Positions 16,572 to 26,919 of a stretch of 64,000 nt of DNA are shown piece after piece. The position numbers were made by a program, and so were the translations under genes. Within the stretch, counting starts at the first letter, position 1. Every line of letters starts with the position of its first letter. The notes beneath the pieces were generated by a model. It was not told where the DNA came from and made no database searches. It saw nothing but the letters and a program-made list of their open reading frames with translations. Origin of the DNA: Streptomyces sp. SID13031 (GTDB lineage: Bacteria > Actinomycetota > Actinomycetes > Propionibacteriales > Kribbellaceae); contig NZ_JAAGLV010000010.1 of assembly GCF_010548305.1 (NCBI RefSeq), positions 186,001 to 250,000 of the forward strand, in the 5' to 3' direction.

Positions 16572-18289
16572 GCGGACACCTCCTCGTCTTCGGTCTGTCG
16601 GGTTACTGTGCTGCGGTACTGAGGATTCTGCTCGAGCAGCTCGCGATGCTTGCCAGTGGCAACCACCCGGCCGGCGGCGACGAAGCTCACCTCGTCGACG
16701 CGGTCGAGCAGCAGCGGGCTCGAGGTGAGCACCACGGTGCTGCGGCCGGCCCGGTGCTCGCGCAGCCGGTCCGCGATCCGCGCCTCGGTGTGCGCGTCGA
16801 CGGCGGAGGTCGGCTCGACCAGCACCAGCACCGACGGGTCGGCGAGCAGCGCGCGGACCAGGACCAGCCGCTGCCGTTGACCGCCGGAGAAGGAGCGGCC
16901 CTTCTCCTCGACCTCCGAGTCGAGCCCATCCGTCAACGCGACCAGGACGTCCTCGGCGGACGCAGTACGGATCGCTGTCATCAGCTCTTCGTCGGTACGC
17001 CGGTGGTCCGGGTCGAGCTCCTGGCGCAGCGTGCCGGTGAAGAGTTGTGAGCCGGTGTCGCTGACCAGGATGCGAGCCCGGACGTCCGCCCGGGTCGCGC
17101 TGGCGAGGGTGACCCCGCCGTACCGGACCTCGCTGGCGTCGTCGTACCGGCCGAGGCGGTCGGCCAGCTCGGCGGCGCGGTCGGGCTCGGCGGAGACGAT
17201 CGCGGTCAGCAGGCCGGTGCGCGCGCGGATCCCGGAGACCGGATCGACCAGGTCTCCGGCGTCGGGTAGCTGCACCGGTACAGCTGGATCCACGACGTCG
17301 GGAGTCAAGGCCAGGACTCGGTTGACCCGGCCGGCCGCGACCAGGCCGCGCATCAGTTTGTCGGCGGCCTCGGTCGCCGTCCGCAGCGGCATCACCAGGA
17401 AGGTGGCATAACCGTAGAAGGCGACCAGGCTGCCCGCGCTGAGCTCGCCGCGGAGGGCGAAGTGCGCGCCGAGGCCGACGACGACCACGATGAAGATGCC
17501 GGGCAGGAACACCTGCGCCGCGTCGAGGACCGATTGGATCCGCGCGACCTTCACACCCGCCGTACGGACCTGTTGGGACTCGCGCCGGTACCTGCGGGAG
17601 AAGGAGTCCTCGCCGCCGATGCCGCGCAGCACTCGCAGGCCGGTGACGATGTCGGAGCCCAGCGAGTTCAGCTCGCTGACCGCCTCGCGTTGCGCGGACT
17701 GCCGGGTGTGCAGCGGCCGCAGCATCGGGCCGAGGCAGAACAGCATCACCGGGACGCCGATCAGCACGACCAGGCCGAGCAGTGTCGACGACGACAACAG
17801 GATCACCGCGACTACGAAGAACGCGACGATCGCGCCGGCGAGCCGGGCGGACACCTCGAGCACGTTGCCGATGTAGGCCAGGTCGCCCGCGCCCACGCTG
17901 ACCACCTCGCCGGTCGCGAGGTGCTTGGGCAGCGTGGCGCCGAGATCGGCCGACTTGCGGGTGACCACCTGGACCGTGCGGTAGGCGCCGCTCAGCCAGT
18001 TCATCACCGCGAACCGGTGCCGCATGATGCCGGCCAGTGCCTGCAGCACGCCGACGCCGAACAGCACGCTCGTCCACAGCACCAGCCGCTCGGTGTCGCC
18101 GGCCGCGATGCCCTCGTCGATCGCCTTGCCCAGAATGGCCGGCACGAACGCCTGCGAGCCCATCCAGAGGATGCCGAACGTCATCCCGCCCGCGAGCGTG
18201 GCCTTCTGCCCGCGCGCCACCCACCACAGATAGCGGGCAGGCGAACGGTGATCAGGCACGCCGGGATCGGCCAACGGAAGCTGTTTCAT
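16568..18289 (-). CDS. ABC exporter half-transporter, subunit 1 (degenerate ATPase site)
   Basis: 573 residues with an N-terminal exporter membrane domain. In the ATPase domain the Walker A glycine/lysine loop is absent (TGLLTAIVSAEPDRAAEL occupies its place), Walker B reads VLVLVEPTS with Val for the metal-binding Asp, and the switch His is replaced in VVLTSSP. The signature FSGGQRQRL is perfect. The missing parts are exactly those kept by its partner, so this is evolved asymmetry and not decay. The first gene of the pair has its ATG at 18289; the membrane region is intact. Confidence 0.9.
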   Translation of the reverse strand: MKQLPLADPGVPDHRSPARYLWWVARGQKATLAGGMTFGILWMGSQAFVPAILGKAIDEGIAAGDTERLVLWTSVLFGVGVLQALAGIMRHRFAVMNWLSGAYRTVQVVTRKSADLGATLPKHLATGEVVSVGAGDLAYIGNVLEVSARLAGAIVAFFVVAVILLSSSTLLGLVVLIGVPVMLFCLGPMLRPLHTRQSAQREAVSELNSLGSDIVTGLRVLRGIGGEDSFSRRYRRESQQVRTAGVKVARIQSVLDAAQVFLPGIFIVVVVGLGAHFALRGELSAGSLVAFYGYATFLVMPLRTATEAADKLMRGLVAAGRVNRVLALTPDVVDPAVPVQLPDAGDLVDPVSGIRARTGLLTAIVSAEPDRAAELADRLGRYDDASEVRYGGVTLASATRADVRARILVSDTGSQLFTGTLRQELDPDHRRTDEELMTAIRTASAEDVLVALTDGLDSEVEEKGRSFSGGQRQRLVLVRALLADPSVLVLVEPTSAVDAHTEARIADRLREHRAGRSTVVLTSSPLLLDRVDEVSFVAAGRVVATGKHRELLEQNPQYRSTVTRQTEDEEVSA

Positions 18290-18342
18290 AACTCTTCGAG
18301 GCTAGGTGGCCGCACCGACAAAAGCATGCGAATTAAAGGCGG

Positions 18343-19542
18343 TCAGCCCCGGTAGGTGAGCTTTCGGAGGAGTACCTCGAACGGGCCGCGGAGGTTGTGG
18401 CGGCCCAGTTGGTCGGCCAGGACGACCGTCAGGCCCCAGGTGCCGAGCGCCAGGAAGGCGGTCTGCCACTGGTGCATGTGGTGGCCGAGGTCGAGGAGGT
18501 ACGGGAAGAAGACGATGGCCCAGACGACCGACTGGAGTAGGTAGCAGGTCAAGGAGCGTTGGCCGGTTGCCTGCAGCGCAGTGATGAGCCGCCCTTGCTT
18601 GTGGATGCGCAGGGTCCACAGGGCGATCAGGGCCGCGTACGCCGGGCCGCCCGCGAACCCCGCGACCGAGTGGAGGAAAGCGACCGGTACTACGTCCTCG
18701 CCGGTGCCGTGCAGGATGCCCGAGGTGTAGAGGGCCAGCGGGATGCCACCCAGGACCGAGACCGGGATGCCGATGAACGCCATCCGGCGGAGCAGTTGCC
18801 GATGGGCGGCCGGGTCCTCGAAGAGGCGGCGGCGGGCGGCCCAGATACCGAAGAGGAAGGCGCCGGCCGCAGTGACGGCCAGCAGCGGCGCGGTGAAGAC
18901 GATGACGACTGCGCGGTCGAGCATCGCCTCCAAGGGGTTGTGCTCGACTGACCAGGGGTAGGCGGCCTCCACTGTGGCCGCGTCCGTCGGGATGGAGAAG
19001 TAGGCGTACAGGGCGGCGCCGATGATGACCCAGACGCCAGCGCTGATCAGTAGCCGCTTGTTGCCGTAGCGGACGGCCGGGACGAGTACCAGCGCGAGGA
19101 GCCCGTAGGCGGCGAGGATGTCGCCGTAGTACAGGAGCACTGCGTGCAGTACGCCCAGGACGACCATCCACAGGCCGCGGCGGCGCAGTAGCTTGCGGGT
19201 GCCGCGCCACTCGACGCCATTCGTCTCCTGGCGGCGCATGATCTGCACCATGCCGTAGCCGAACAGTGCGGCGAACATCGTGTACGACCGGCCGTCGACC
19301 AGGGTCGTCTCGAGGAAGGCCGCGATGCGGTCCGGCAGCGCGGATGCGATCGGCGTACCGCGGATGTCGCTGACGCCGGGTGGGTGCAGGAAGCCGTGCG
19401 TGTTCGCCAGGGCGATGAAGAGCAGTAGCAGGCCCCGGGCCAGGTCTGGTCCGAGTGCTCGGGCGGTGACGGCGGTCGGCCCGGTCGTGAGCGCAGTACG
19501 GGGCTGGGCCGTCGGCGTCTGATTCATCGGCGTCTGGGTCAT
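18343..19542 (-). CDS. DUF418/YeiB-like polytopic membrane protein
   Basis: About 399 residues with roughly nine to ten hydrophobic segments. GPDLARGLLLLFIALANTH near the N-terminus and the C-terminal block TGQRSLTCYLLQSVVW are hallmarks of the DUF418 family (YeiB-like). The function is unknown, though the fold is related to membrane acyltransferases. The start at 19542 (MTQTPMNQ) is chosen because the upstream extension is Arg/Pro-rich and non-membrane-like. There is no obvious operon partner. Confidence 0.85.
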   Translation of the reverse strand: MTQTPMNQTPTAQPRTALTTGPTAVTARALGPDLARGLLLLFIALANTHGFLHPPGVSDIRGTPIASALPDRIAAFLETTLVDGRSYTMFAALFGYGMVQIMRRQETNGVEWRGTRKLLRRRGLWMVVLGVLHAVLLYYGDILAAYGLLALVLVPAVRYGNKRLLISAGVWVIIGAALYAYFSIPTDAATVEAAYPWSVEHNPLEAMLDRAVVIVFTAPLLAVTAAGAFLFGIWAARRRLFEDPAAHRQLLRRMAFIGIPVSVLGGIPLALYTSGILHGTGEDVVPVAFLHSVAGFAGGPAYAALIALWTLRIHKQGRLITALQATGQRSLTCYLLQSVVWAIVFFPYLLDLGHHMHQWQTAFLALGTWGLTVVLADQLGRHNLRGPFEVLLRKLTYRG

Positions 19543-19695
19543 GCTCCTGACGCTAGAAGCGGCCGGCCGCCGCGGCAGCCGACTTCGGTATCCGGTCACC
19601 CGGCGAAAGGAGCGGAGCACAGTTGGTGGGCGAGCTTCACCTTGCGTTGGGCAACGGGTTCCCACCCCGCCACCTGCACCGCCTGTCCTGGACCC

Positions 19696-20661
19696 ATGCT
19701 GGTGATCGCGCATCGGGGAGCGAGTGGCTACCGTCCGGAACACACGCCGCAGGCCTATCGGCTCGCTGCGGCCCTAGGAGCCGACTATCTGGAGCCTGAC
19801 CTCGTCGCCACGCTCGACGGCATCCTGGTGGTCCGGCACGAGAACGAACTGTCCGGTACGACGGACGTCGCGGAGCACGCGGTGTTCGCGGACCGGCGGA
19901 TCACCAAGATCGTCGACGGGACGGCCGTCAGCGGCTGGTTCGCCGAGGACTTCACCTACGAGGAGCTGCGCGTGCTGCGCGCCCGGGAGCGGATGCCCGC
20001 CCTGCGCGCCGCCAACACGGCCTACGACGGCCGGGAGGGGATCCAGACCTTCGACGAGGTGGTCGCGCTGGCGCGGCAGGAGTCGGCCCGGCTCGGCCGG
20101 CCGATCGGGGTGATCCCGGAGATCAAGCACCCGGCGTACTTCCGCCGCCTCGGGCTGCCGCTGGAGGAGCTGCTCGCCGAGCGGCTGGTCGCGCTCGGCC
20201 TGCACAAGGGCGAGGCGATGATCCAGTCGTTCGAGCCGACCAGCCTGCGCCGGCTGTCGGTGATGACGGACGTCCCGCTGGTCCAGCTGATCGACTCCGA
20301 GAACGCGCCCAACGACTTCCTCCGGCAAGGCGACAACCGCACCTTCGCCGACCTGATCGAGCCGGCCGGGCTGCGCGAGATCTCGACGTACGCGCAAGTG
20401 CTTGCACCGCACAAGGACCTGGTCATCCCGCGGACCGCGAGCGGCGGCCTGGGCGAACCGACCCGCCTGGTCGACCTGGCCCACCGGGCCGGCCTCACGG
20501 TACAGCTCTGGACCTTCCGGGCCGAACGCCGCTTCCTGCCCACCGGCCTCGATCTGGCCGCCGAACTGGCCCGCTTCGCCGCCACCGGCGTCGACGGCGT
20601 CTTCTCCGACCACCCCGATATCGCGGTGGCCGCCGCTCAGAAGACCAGCCTCAAGGTCTAA
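19696..20661 (+). CDS. Glycerophosphodiester phosphodiesterase
   Basis: Hydrolyses glycerophosphodiesters to glycerol-3-phosphate and an alcohol. VIAHRGASGYRPEHT holds the first catalytic His and Arg, LEPDLVATLDGILVVRHE the metal-binding Glu/Asp and the second His, and IPEIKHP a further metal ligand. It closes with GVDGVFSDHPDI, as the family does. The ATG at 19696 puts HRG six residues from the start and gives no signal peptide, so it looks cytosolic. The 3' end overlaps the convergent M48 remnant by 4 bp. Confidence 0.9.
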   Translation: MLVIAHRGASGYRPEHTPQAYRLAAALGADYLEPDLVATLDGILVVRHENELSGTTDVAEHAVFADRRITKIVDGTAVSGWFAEDFTYEELRVLRARERMPALRAANTAYDGREGIQTFDEVVALARQESARLGRPIGVIPEIKHPAYFRRLGLPLEELLAERLVALGLHKGEAMIQSFEPTSLRRLSVMTDVPLVQLIDSENAPNDFLRQGDNRTFADLIEPAGLREISTYAQVLAPHKDLVIPRTASGGLGEPTRLVDLAHRAGLTVQLWTFRAERRFLPTGLDLAAELARFAATGVDGVFSDHPDIAVAAAQKTSLKV

Positions 20662-21630
20662 CGCAACGCGGACCGCAACTCCTTCAGCACGGCCTCGGCA
20701 GGGCCGGCCAGTTCCCGGTCGATGGCGCGGTTCTCGTCAGTACCCAGTACTACGAGAGCGTGGTGCGCGGGCCTGGCCCGGATCAGCTTCGTGCGCAGGT
20801 TCGTCGGCGGGTGAGTCGAGTCGATCCGGGTGTCGCGGAGGCGGCTGACCCGGACTCGTCGCTCGATCTCACGCGCCGGGACCTCCCGGACAGCCCGGGT
20901 GACGGCCTCCAACGGCTCGACCTCCGAGCCGAAGCGCAGTGCCTGGTGGAGCGCCCGGTAGGAGGTCTCGGCGAGCACCAGCCGCTCCAAGGCCGAGGCG
21001 GTCGCATCCGAGCCCCCGATCTCGGCGGCGCGCCGGTCAGCCAGGTACTCCGCGCGCTGCCCGGCGCGCAGGTCCACCGCCGTCAGCAACCACTGCATGC
21101 GTCTGGCGGCCGCACCGATGGTTAGGTCGAGCAGCTTGTTGAGGCCGCTATTGCTCATATCGCCGGCATACAGGCTGTGGACATCCCGCCGGAGCTCGTC
21201 GAGCGGCTGCTCGCCGAAGGTCTGCTGGATCTCGTCCAGCGCCGACACCGCCGAGCTGACCACCCAGCCGTGCACGGCGTCGCTGTTCTTGCCATGCCCG
21301 AGCTCATGCGTCAGCACGGCGACCCGCTCCTGCGGCCGCAAGCCTGCCCACAGCGACAGGCCGATCCGGATCACGGGCGTGAAGCGCCAGCCGACCCGGG
21401 TGAAGCCGATGTTCGGGTCAGCATCGAGGACCACCACACCCACTGGCTTGGTGCCGATCGCGGCGGCGATCCGGTCGAGCAGGGCGAAAAGCAGCGGAGC
21501 CTGTTCCCGGTGGACCAGATGGCGGTCGTCGTGGTCCAGCCGGTTGACCCGGGGCCGGAGCAGTACGGCGATCCACTGGGATCTGCTGGGCGCACTGTGG
21601 GCAGCGCGTGGCGCCCTGGTCGGTCTGCAC
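20658..21630 (-). pseudogene. M48 family metallopeptidase with frame-changing internal deletion
   Basis: The catalytic body (20658 to at least 21541) carries HELGH plus the third zinc ligand in AEYLADRRAAE. Coding clearly extends upstream of the first usable GTG (21443): the same frame continues RVNRLDHDDRHLVHREQ, but no ATG/GTG/TTG is available there. A plausible N-terminus from GTG 21630, TDQGATRCPQCAQQIPVD, is half a zinc ribbon in a different frame. The second CxxC and any membrane helices expected between them are missing. An internal deletion of unknown size near 21560-21580 explains this. A shortened product starting at 21443 might still be made. Confidence 0.65.
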
Positions 21631-21895
21631 GTGAGGAGTGTGGCAGCTAGTCGCGGAGGGCTGCGAGTGCTGTGGTTGCAGGAAGTTGTACTTCTTGGTC
21701 TATGGCGCTGTTCTCCGCCGTTGCCCAGAGGGGGAGCCCGATCTGCAGGGTTCTGCAGGTGACCGAGATGTGGGGGAGAGTCGTCACCACGACTGCGCTG
21801 ACGGTCAGTGCGGCGTCGGTCGGCACGGCAGCAAGTGTGAGAGCGCCTGTGGCCTATCTGAGGGCGCTGTCACCTTGCTGCCGTGCGTCCGCCCG
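21631..21895. other. 265-bp gap without a supported gene
   Basis: Lies between the M48 remnant and the PspC gene. Several short frames exist but none has a ribosome site with convincing codon usage, and no terminator or promoter stands out. Confidence 0.4.
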
Positions 21896-22213
21896 TCACG
21901 CCGCCGGCGGCTTGTCGTCGTAGATGCGGGCGGCGATGTCGGACTCGGGGGTGGGCTGCTGGGGCTGCTGGGCCGACTGCCAGACGGCCTTGCCGTCGGC
22001 CTCGGGCATTACGATCCAGGCCACGACGTAGCCGATCAGCGCGGTACCGCCGGTGATCAGGGTCAGGCCGACGATGGCCAGCCGGACCAGCGTGGCGTCG
22101 ATGTTGAAGTACTCCGCCAGGCCACCGGACACACCGGAGAGCATCCGCTGGTTACGCGAGCGGCGAAGAGACTTACCGGACAGGTTCGAGAACGGTGCAG
22201 TGGAGTTCGTCAT
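21896..22213 (-). CDS. PspC-domain small membrane protein
   Basis: A 105-residue protein with one PspC domain: LRRSRNQRMLSGVSGGLAEY, then FNIDATLVRLAIVGLT and a hydrophobic TALIGYVVAWIVMPE. PspC proteins act in phage-shock/envelope-stress responses at the membrane; stand-alone actinobacterial forms are not well defined. The start at 22213 gives MTNSTAPFSN; the longer 22282 frame has a Gly/Arg-rich non-protein-like extension. The C-terminal 25 residues are Gln/Pro-rich. Confidence 0.87.
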   Translation of the reverse strand: MTNSTAPFSNLSGKSLRRSRNQRMLSGVSGGLAEYFNIDATLVRLAIVGLTLITGGTALIGYVVAWIVMPEADGKAVWQSAQQPQQPTPESDIAARIYDDKPPAA

Positions 22214-22365
22214 GTCCACTACTCTGCCGCCGCGACCCCCTTCCCCACATCGGGATCCGTACCGACCGGACCCTGGTCCCATCCCTGACCCGCCTCAGCC
22301 GGGGTGAGCCGGGACCCCTGACGACTTTCGTCGTTTCTGTCGGCGGCAGGTCATACCGTCGGGGG

Positions 22366-22704
22366 ATGGATGCTGAGGCGGTGACGAAGCTGCTGCTCAC
22401 CCTGCCCGGGGTCGAGGAGCATGTGGGGTGGGCCGGGCAGCCTGCGTTCAAGGTGCGGAAGAAGGGGTTCGTCTACCTGTCCGCCGATGAGACGTCGGTG
22501 ATGCTCAAGGCGCTGCGCGAGGAGCAGGAGGCGCTCGTCGCGGCGGACCCGGAGATCTACACGCCGTCCTGGGCGTCGGGCCGGTTCGCCTGGCTGGAGG
22601 TCAAGCTGGCGATCGCCGACGACGAAGAGCTGCGGGAGTTGCTGACCGAGGCCTGGCGCCTGACGGCTCCCAAGATGCTGATCGCTCAGCTCGACCGGCG
22701 GTAG
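22366..22704 (+). CDS. MmcQ/YjbR family protein
   Basis: A 112-residue CyaY-like fold protein. Recognised from VTKLLLTLPGVEEHVGWAGQ, FKVRKKGFVYLS and the closing LLTEAWRLTAPKMLIAQL. Often annotated as DNA-binding, though that role is thinly supported. ATG 22366 follows a GGGGG ribosome site. The last 19 bp overlap the convergent AraC remnant. Confidence 0.87.
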   Translation: MDAEAVTKLLLTLPGVEEHVGWAGQPAFKVRKKGFVYLSADETSVMLKALREEQEALVAADPEIYTPSWASGRFAWLEVKLAIADDEELRELLTEAWRLTAPKMLIAQLDRR

Positions 22705-23299
22705 GCGGTCGGGGTGGTGCCGACCTCGCGGCGGAAGTGCGTGCGGAAGTTCGCCGAGCTGCCGAAGCCGGTGGCGGCGGCGATCCGCTCGACGTGCTTC
22801 CCTGCCTCGTACGCCGCCGCCGCGCCGAAGTCGGACGTGATGACGTGCAGGCAGGCGTCGATCGCGGCGCCGCCACCGGCCGAGGTGAGGATCTTGCCGT
22901 CCTCGACGAACAGCCGGTTCTCCAGGACGTTGACCAGCCGGTGATTCTCGCGCAGGCAGGTGACGTACTCCCAGTGGGTGGTCACGTCCCGCCCGTCCAG
23001 GACGCCGCCGCCGCCAGGGCGAGCGTCCCGGTGCAGATGCCGACCATCCGGGCGCCACGGTCGGCGCTGAGCCGGATCAGCTCGAGGTAGTCGGCCGGCA
23101 ACGGAATCTCCGGCTGGTCGTATCCGGGCACGACGACGATGTCGGCGTCCGAGGCCGCGGACAGCGGATGTGTGGCCATCGACTCACCGCAGACGATCAC
23201 CCGGTAGCCGTCGCACCGGCCCAGGATGTGCAGCGGGATGCTCAGATCGAGCGCTATCAGCCGCGGTACGGCGAGGATCGCGACCGTCAGCTCGGCCAT
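22686..23299 (-). pseudogene. GlxA-type AraC family regulator (DJ-1/PfpI plus HTH), broken
   Basis: The N-terminal DJ-1/PfpI-like domain starts MAELTVAILAVPRLIALDL and keeps MVGICTGTLALAAAA. In the GCG-rich run at about 23010 the frame shifts: one base is missing before the expected VLDGRDVTTHWEYV. After LTSAGGGAAIDACLHV the sequence jumps from AAAAYEAGKH straight to VERIAAATGFGSSANFRTHF, the second recognition helix. The linker and first HTH helix (about 80-90 residues in relatives) are gone without changing frame. Two independent lesions make it non-functional. It is divergent from the RidA gene, its possible former target. Confidence 0.8.
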
Positions 23300-23400
23300 G
23301 GCACCATCCTTGCTCCCTTTGGCATCGTCGCTCCTGGTGACGGGCACTCCTCGAATCCTACGGTCGATTCACCATTCAACTTTCTGTTCCGAGGAGTGAC

Positions 23401-23829
23401 GTGACCGCTACGCGAGTCGAGAGCTTCGGGGTTCCGTGGGAGAGCGAGTACGGCTACGTCCAGGCCGTTCAGCACGGGGACACCATCTATCTGTCCGGCC
23501 AGCTGGGGCATCAGGGCAGCGAACTGGTGGCGCCGGCGCCACTGGACGACCAGGGGGAGGTGACGGACTTCTCGGCGATGGCCGACCAGATGCGCCAGAC
23601 CTACGCCAACGCCGAGGAGCTGCTGGCCCGCCTCGGGGCCACCCTGGCCGACGTCGTCGAGGAGGTCCTCTACGTCCTCGACATCCCCGCTGCCTTCGCG
23701 GCGGCCGGGCCGGTCCGCAAGGCCGCCTACGGCCGCCAGGACCCCCAGGCAGCCAGCACCCTGGTCGGCGTCCCCCGCCTGGCCCTGCCCGGCCAGATCA
23801 TCGAGATCAAGTTCGTCGCGAAGGTCTAG
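23401..23829 (+). CDS. RidA family (YjgF/YER057c) protein
   Basis: A 142-residue trimeric enamine/imine deaminase-like fold. DTIYLSGQLGHQG, DVVEEVLYVLDI and the closing VPRLALPGQIIEIKFVAKV fit the family. GTG 23401 lies behind GAGGAG with good spacing. The catalytic Arg of true RidA is not clear (the end has VGVPRLALPG), so it may belong to a sister subgroup with another substrate. Its former regulator may be the adjacent broken AraC gene. Confidence 0.87.
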   Translation: MTATRVESFGVPWESEYGYVQAVQHGDTIYLSGQLGHQGSELVAPAPLDDQGEVTDFSAMADQMRQTYANAEELLARLGATLADVVEEVLYVLDIPAAFAAAGPVRKAAYGRQDPQAASTLVGVPRLALPGQIIEIKFVAKV

Positions 23830-23854
23830 CCGGTACCTCCGGGGACCCGGTCGG

Positions 23855-23881
23855 CTTGCACTCGCTTGGGTCGAGTGCTAA
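23855..23881 (+). promoter_or_regulatory. CIRCE element 1 overlapping the groEL promoter
   Basis: CTTGCACTC-N9-GAGTGCTAA, two mismatches from the HrcA operator TTAGCACTC-N9-GAGTGCTAA. A -35 TTGCAC (23856-23861) and -10 TAATAC (23879-23884) with a 17-bp spacer are embedded in it, so HrcA binding would exclude RNA polymerase. Confidence 0.9.
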
Positions 23882-23889
23882 TACTTTGG

Positions 23890-23916
23890 TTAGCACTCGA
23901 CGGGCGAGAGTGATAA
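23890..23916 (+). promoter_or_regulatory. CIRCE element 2
   Basis: TTAGCACTC-N9-GAGTGATAA, one mismatch from consensus, 8 bp after the first element and just downstream of the predicted transcription start. Two tandem CIRCE boxes imply tight HrcA control. Confidence 0.9.
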
Positions 23917-24063
23917 CTGCCGACGCCCGGAGGGTGTGACCATAGACGGCCTCGATGAGGTGCCGGAGGCGTGGCGGGACGTGACCGCCACACCGAAAGT
24001 ACCGTCCGTCGCGGGCATCCGGCCGGCTGAACAAAAAACTCGACGCGGGAGGACTCGCGGAGA

Positions 24064-25689
<1,626 letters not shown>

Positions 25690-25715
25690 TCTCCTAGAAG
25701 TCCTCTGCAAGACAA

Positions 25716-25749
25716 AAGGCGGTCCCGGGCATCAGCCCGGGACCGCCTT
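25716..25749 (+). terminator. groEL terminator
   Basis: Perfect 15-bp stem AAGGCGGTCCCGGGC / GCCCGGGACCGCCTT with ATCA loop, followed by CTTCGTT. It begins 27 bp after the stop codon. Confidence 0.92.
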
Positions 25750-25769
25750 CTTCGTTGCCGTCTTCCCTT

Positions 25770-25814
25770 ACGTCCGAAGGACTGTCGATGACGTCCCTCG
25801 AGTTCTTCGGACGT
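25770..25814 (-). terminator. Long-loop hairpin downstream of the GH6 gene
   Basis: ACGTCCGAAG (25770-25779) pairs perfectly with CTTCGGACGT (25805-25814) across a 25-nt loop, ending 5 bp from the GH6 stop. There is no U-run, so termination is only suggested. Confidence 0.45.
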
Positions 25815-25819
25815 CAGCG

Positions 25820-26812
25820 TCAGGTGCCGGTGATGAGGCGCTTGGCCAGGACCGGGGAGAAGGTGCCGGCGGGAATGCCGGTGCCGAGGCCGCAGTCACC
25901 GTCGGAGTCGCCGGGGACCTTGAGCCAGAGCAGGCTGTCGAGGGTTCCTGAGAGGTGGCTGCCGTCGCGGGAGGTCTCGCCCAGCTTGCGGCCGGCCGGG
26001 TTGCACCACTGGCCGTTGGAGCCGTTGCCGTTGCGGCTGGTGTCGATCACGAACTGGGCCGGGCTGTTCAGCGCCGCTCTGATCGCGTTGCCCTTGGTGA
26101 CGGACTCGGCGGTCGGGTAGTAGTTCGAGGTGTTCAGTGCGAAGCCGCGGATCTTGCCGACCTCGACCAGTTTCAGCCGCCGGGCCATCTCGCCCGCCTC
26201 GATCCAGGTCGCGTTGCCGCCGTCCATATAGGCCCAGGTGTTCGGGTTCTTGGTGGCGAACTGGTTGACGGCGTACTTGAGTAGGTCGATCCGGGTCTGC
26301 TTCTCGGCGTCGGGGACGCAGTCGTACTGGGCGAGCGCGTCCGGTTCGATGATCACTACCGCCGGGCGGTTGCCGATCCCATCGGCGAACCGGCTGATCC
26401 AGGTCCGGTAGGCCTCGGGGGAGCCGGCGCCGCCACTGGAGTGACTGCCGCAGTCGCGGCCGGGGATGTTGTAGGCAACCAGGATCGGCAGCTTGTCAGC
26501 GGTGTCGGCCGCTTTCGTGTACGACGTCACCGCTGCCGCGATGTCGCCACTCCAGTTGCCGAACCAGCGGCCGCCGGCTTTCTCGGCGATCTGGGTCCGG
26601 ATCGCGGTCACGTCGGGGTGGCCGGAGTTCTGCCGGACCCAGACGGCCGGGTTGGAGTTGGGGTCGACGGAGAAACCGCTGGTCATCGACACCGGGTTGC
26701 CGGCCACTTTGGCGGGCGCTGCCAGAGCGGAGGCCTGGTTGCCGGCTGTGATGAGGGTGAGTGTCACAGGCACGGAGAGCAGGCTGAACAGAGCCTTTCG
26801 CAGGCTGGACAT
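25820..26812 (-). CDS. Secreted glycoside hydrolase family 6 (endoglucanase/cellobiohydrolase)
   Basis: Cleaves beta-1,4-glucan with inversion. The Sec signal peptide LRKALFSLLSVPVTLTLITA precedes an Ala-X-Ala region. GH6 landmarks: LVAYNIPGRDCGSHSSGG, VVIIEPDALAQYDC (catalytic acid Asp), TSNYYPTAESV, FVIDTSRNGNG and LWLKVPGDSDGDC. Four Cys in these blocks fit the family's two disulfides. No carbohydrate-binding module is attached, so it is a single-domain enzyme of about 330 residues. ATG 26812 was chosen over 26845. A palindrome TAACCGGTTA lies 67 bp upstream. Confidence 0.92.
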   Translation of the reverse strand: MSSLRKALFSLLSVPVTLTLITAGNQASALAAPAKVAGNPVSMTSGFSVDPNSNPAVWVRQNSGHPDVTAIRTQIAEKAGGRWFGNWSGDIAAAVTSYTKAADTADKLPILVAYNIPGRDCGSHSSGGAGSPEAYRTWISRFADGIGNRPAVVIIEPDALAQYDCVPDAEKQTRIDLLKYAVNQFATKNPNTWAYMDGGNATWIEAGEMARRLKLVEVGKIRGFALNTSNYYPTAESVTKGNAIRAALNSPAQFVIDTSRNGNGSNGQWCNPAGRKLGETSRDGSHLSGTLDSLLWLKVPGDSDGDCGLGTGIPAGTFSPVLAKRLITGT

Positions 26813-26879
26813 CGAAGGTGGTCCTTCCGTGAGGGGCGGAAACAACTACTCAACGTGTCGACGGCGTTGCGTAGGAGAT

Positions 26880-26889
26880 TAACCGGTTA
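26880..26889. promoter_or_regulatory. Palindrome upstream of the GH6 gene
   Basis: TAACCGGTTA is a perfect 10-bp palindrome with a central CG, the geometry of LacI-family operators that often control cellulase genes. A 9/10 copy lies at 42557-42565, between telA and the clan-A glycosidase. Confidence 0.35.
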
Positions 26890-26919
26890 GGCCCCTTCTT
26901 GGAAAGTCCCTGACGATGG

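Noticed and set aside
14835..18227. A single 1130-codon ABC protein
   Set aside because: The N-terminal half is out of frame with the true subunit 1; the two exporter halves are separate genes joined by ATGA.
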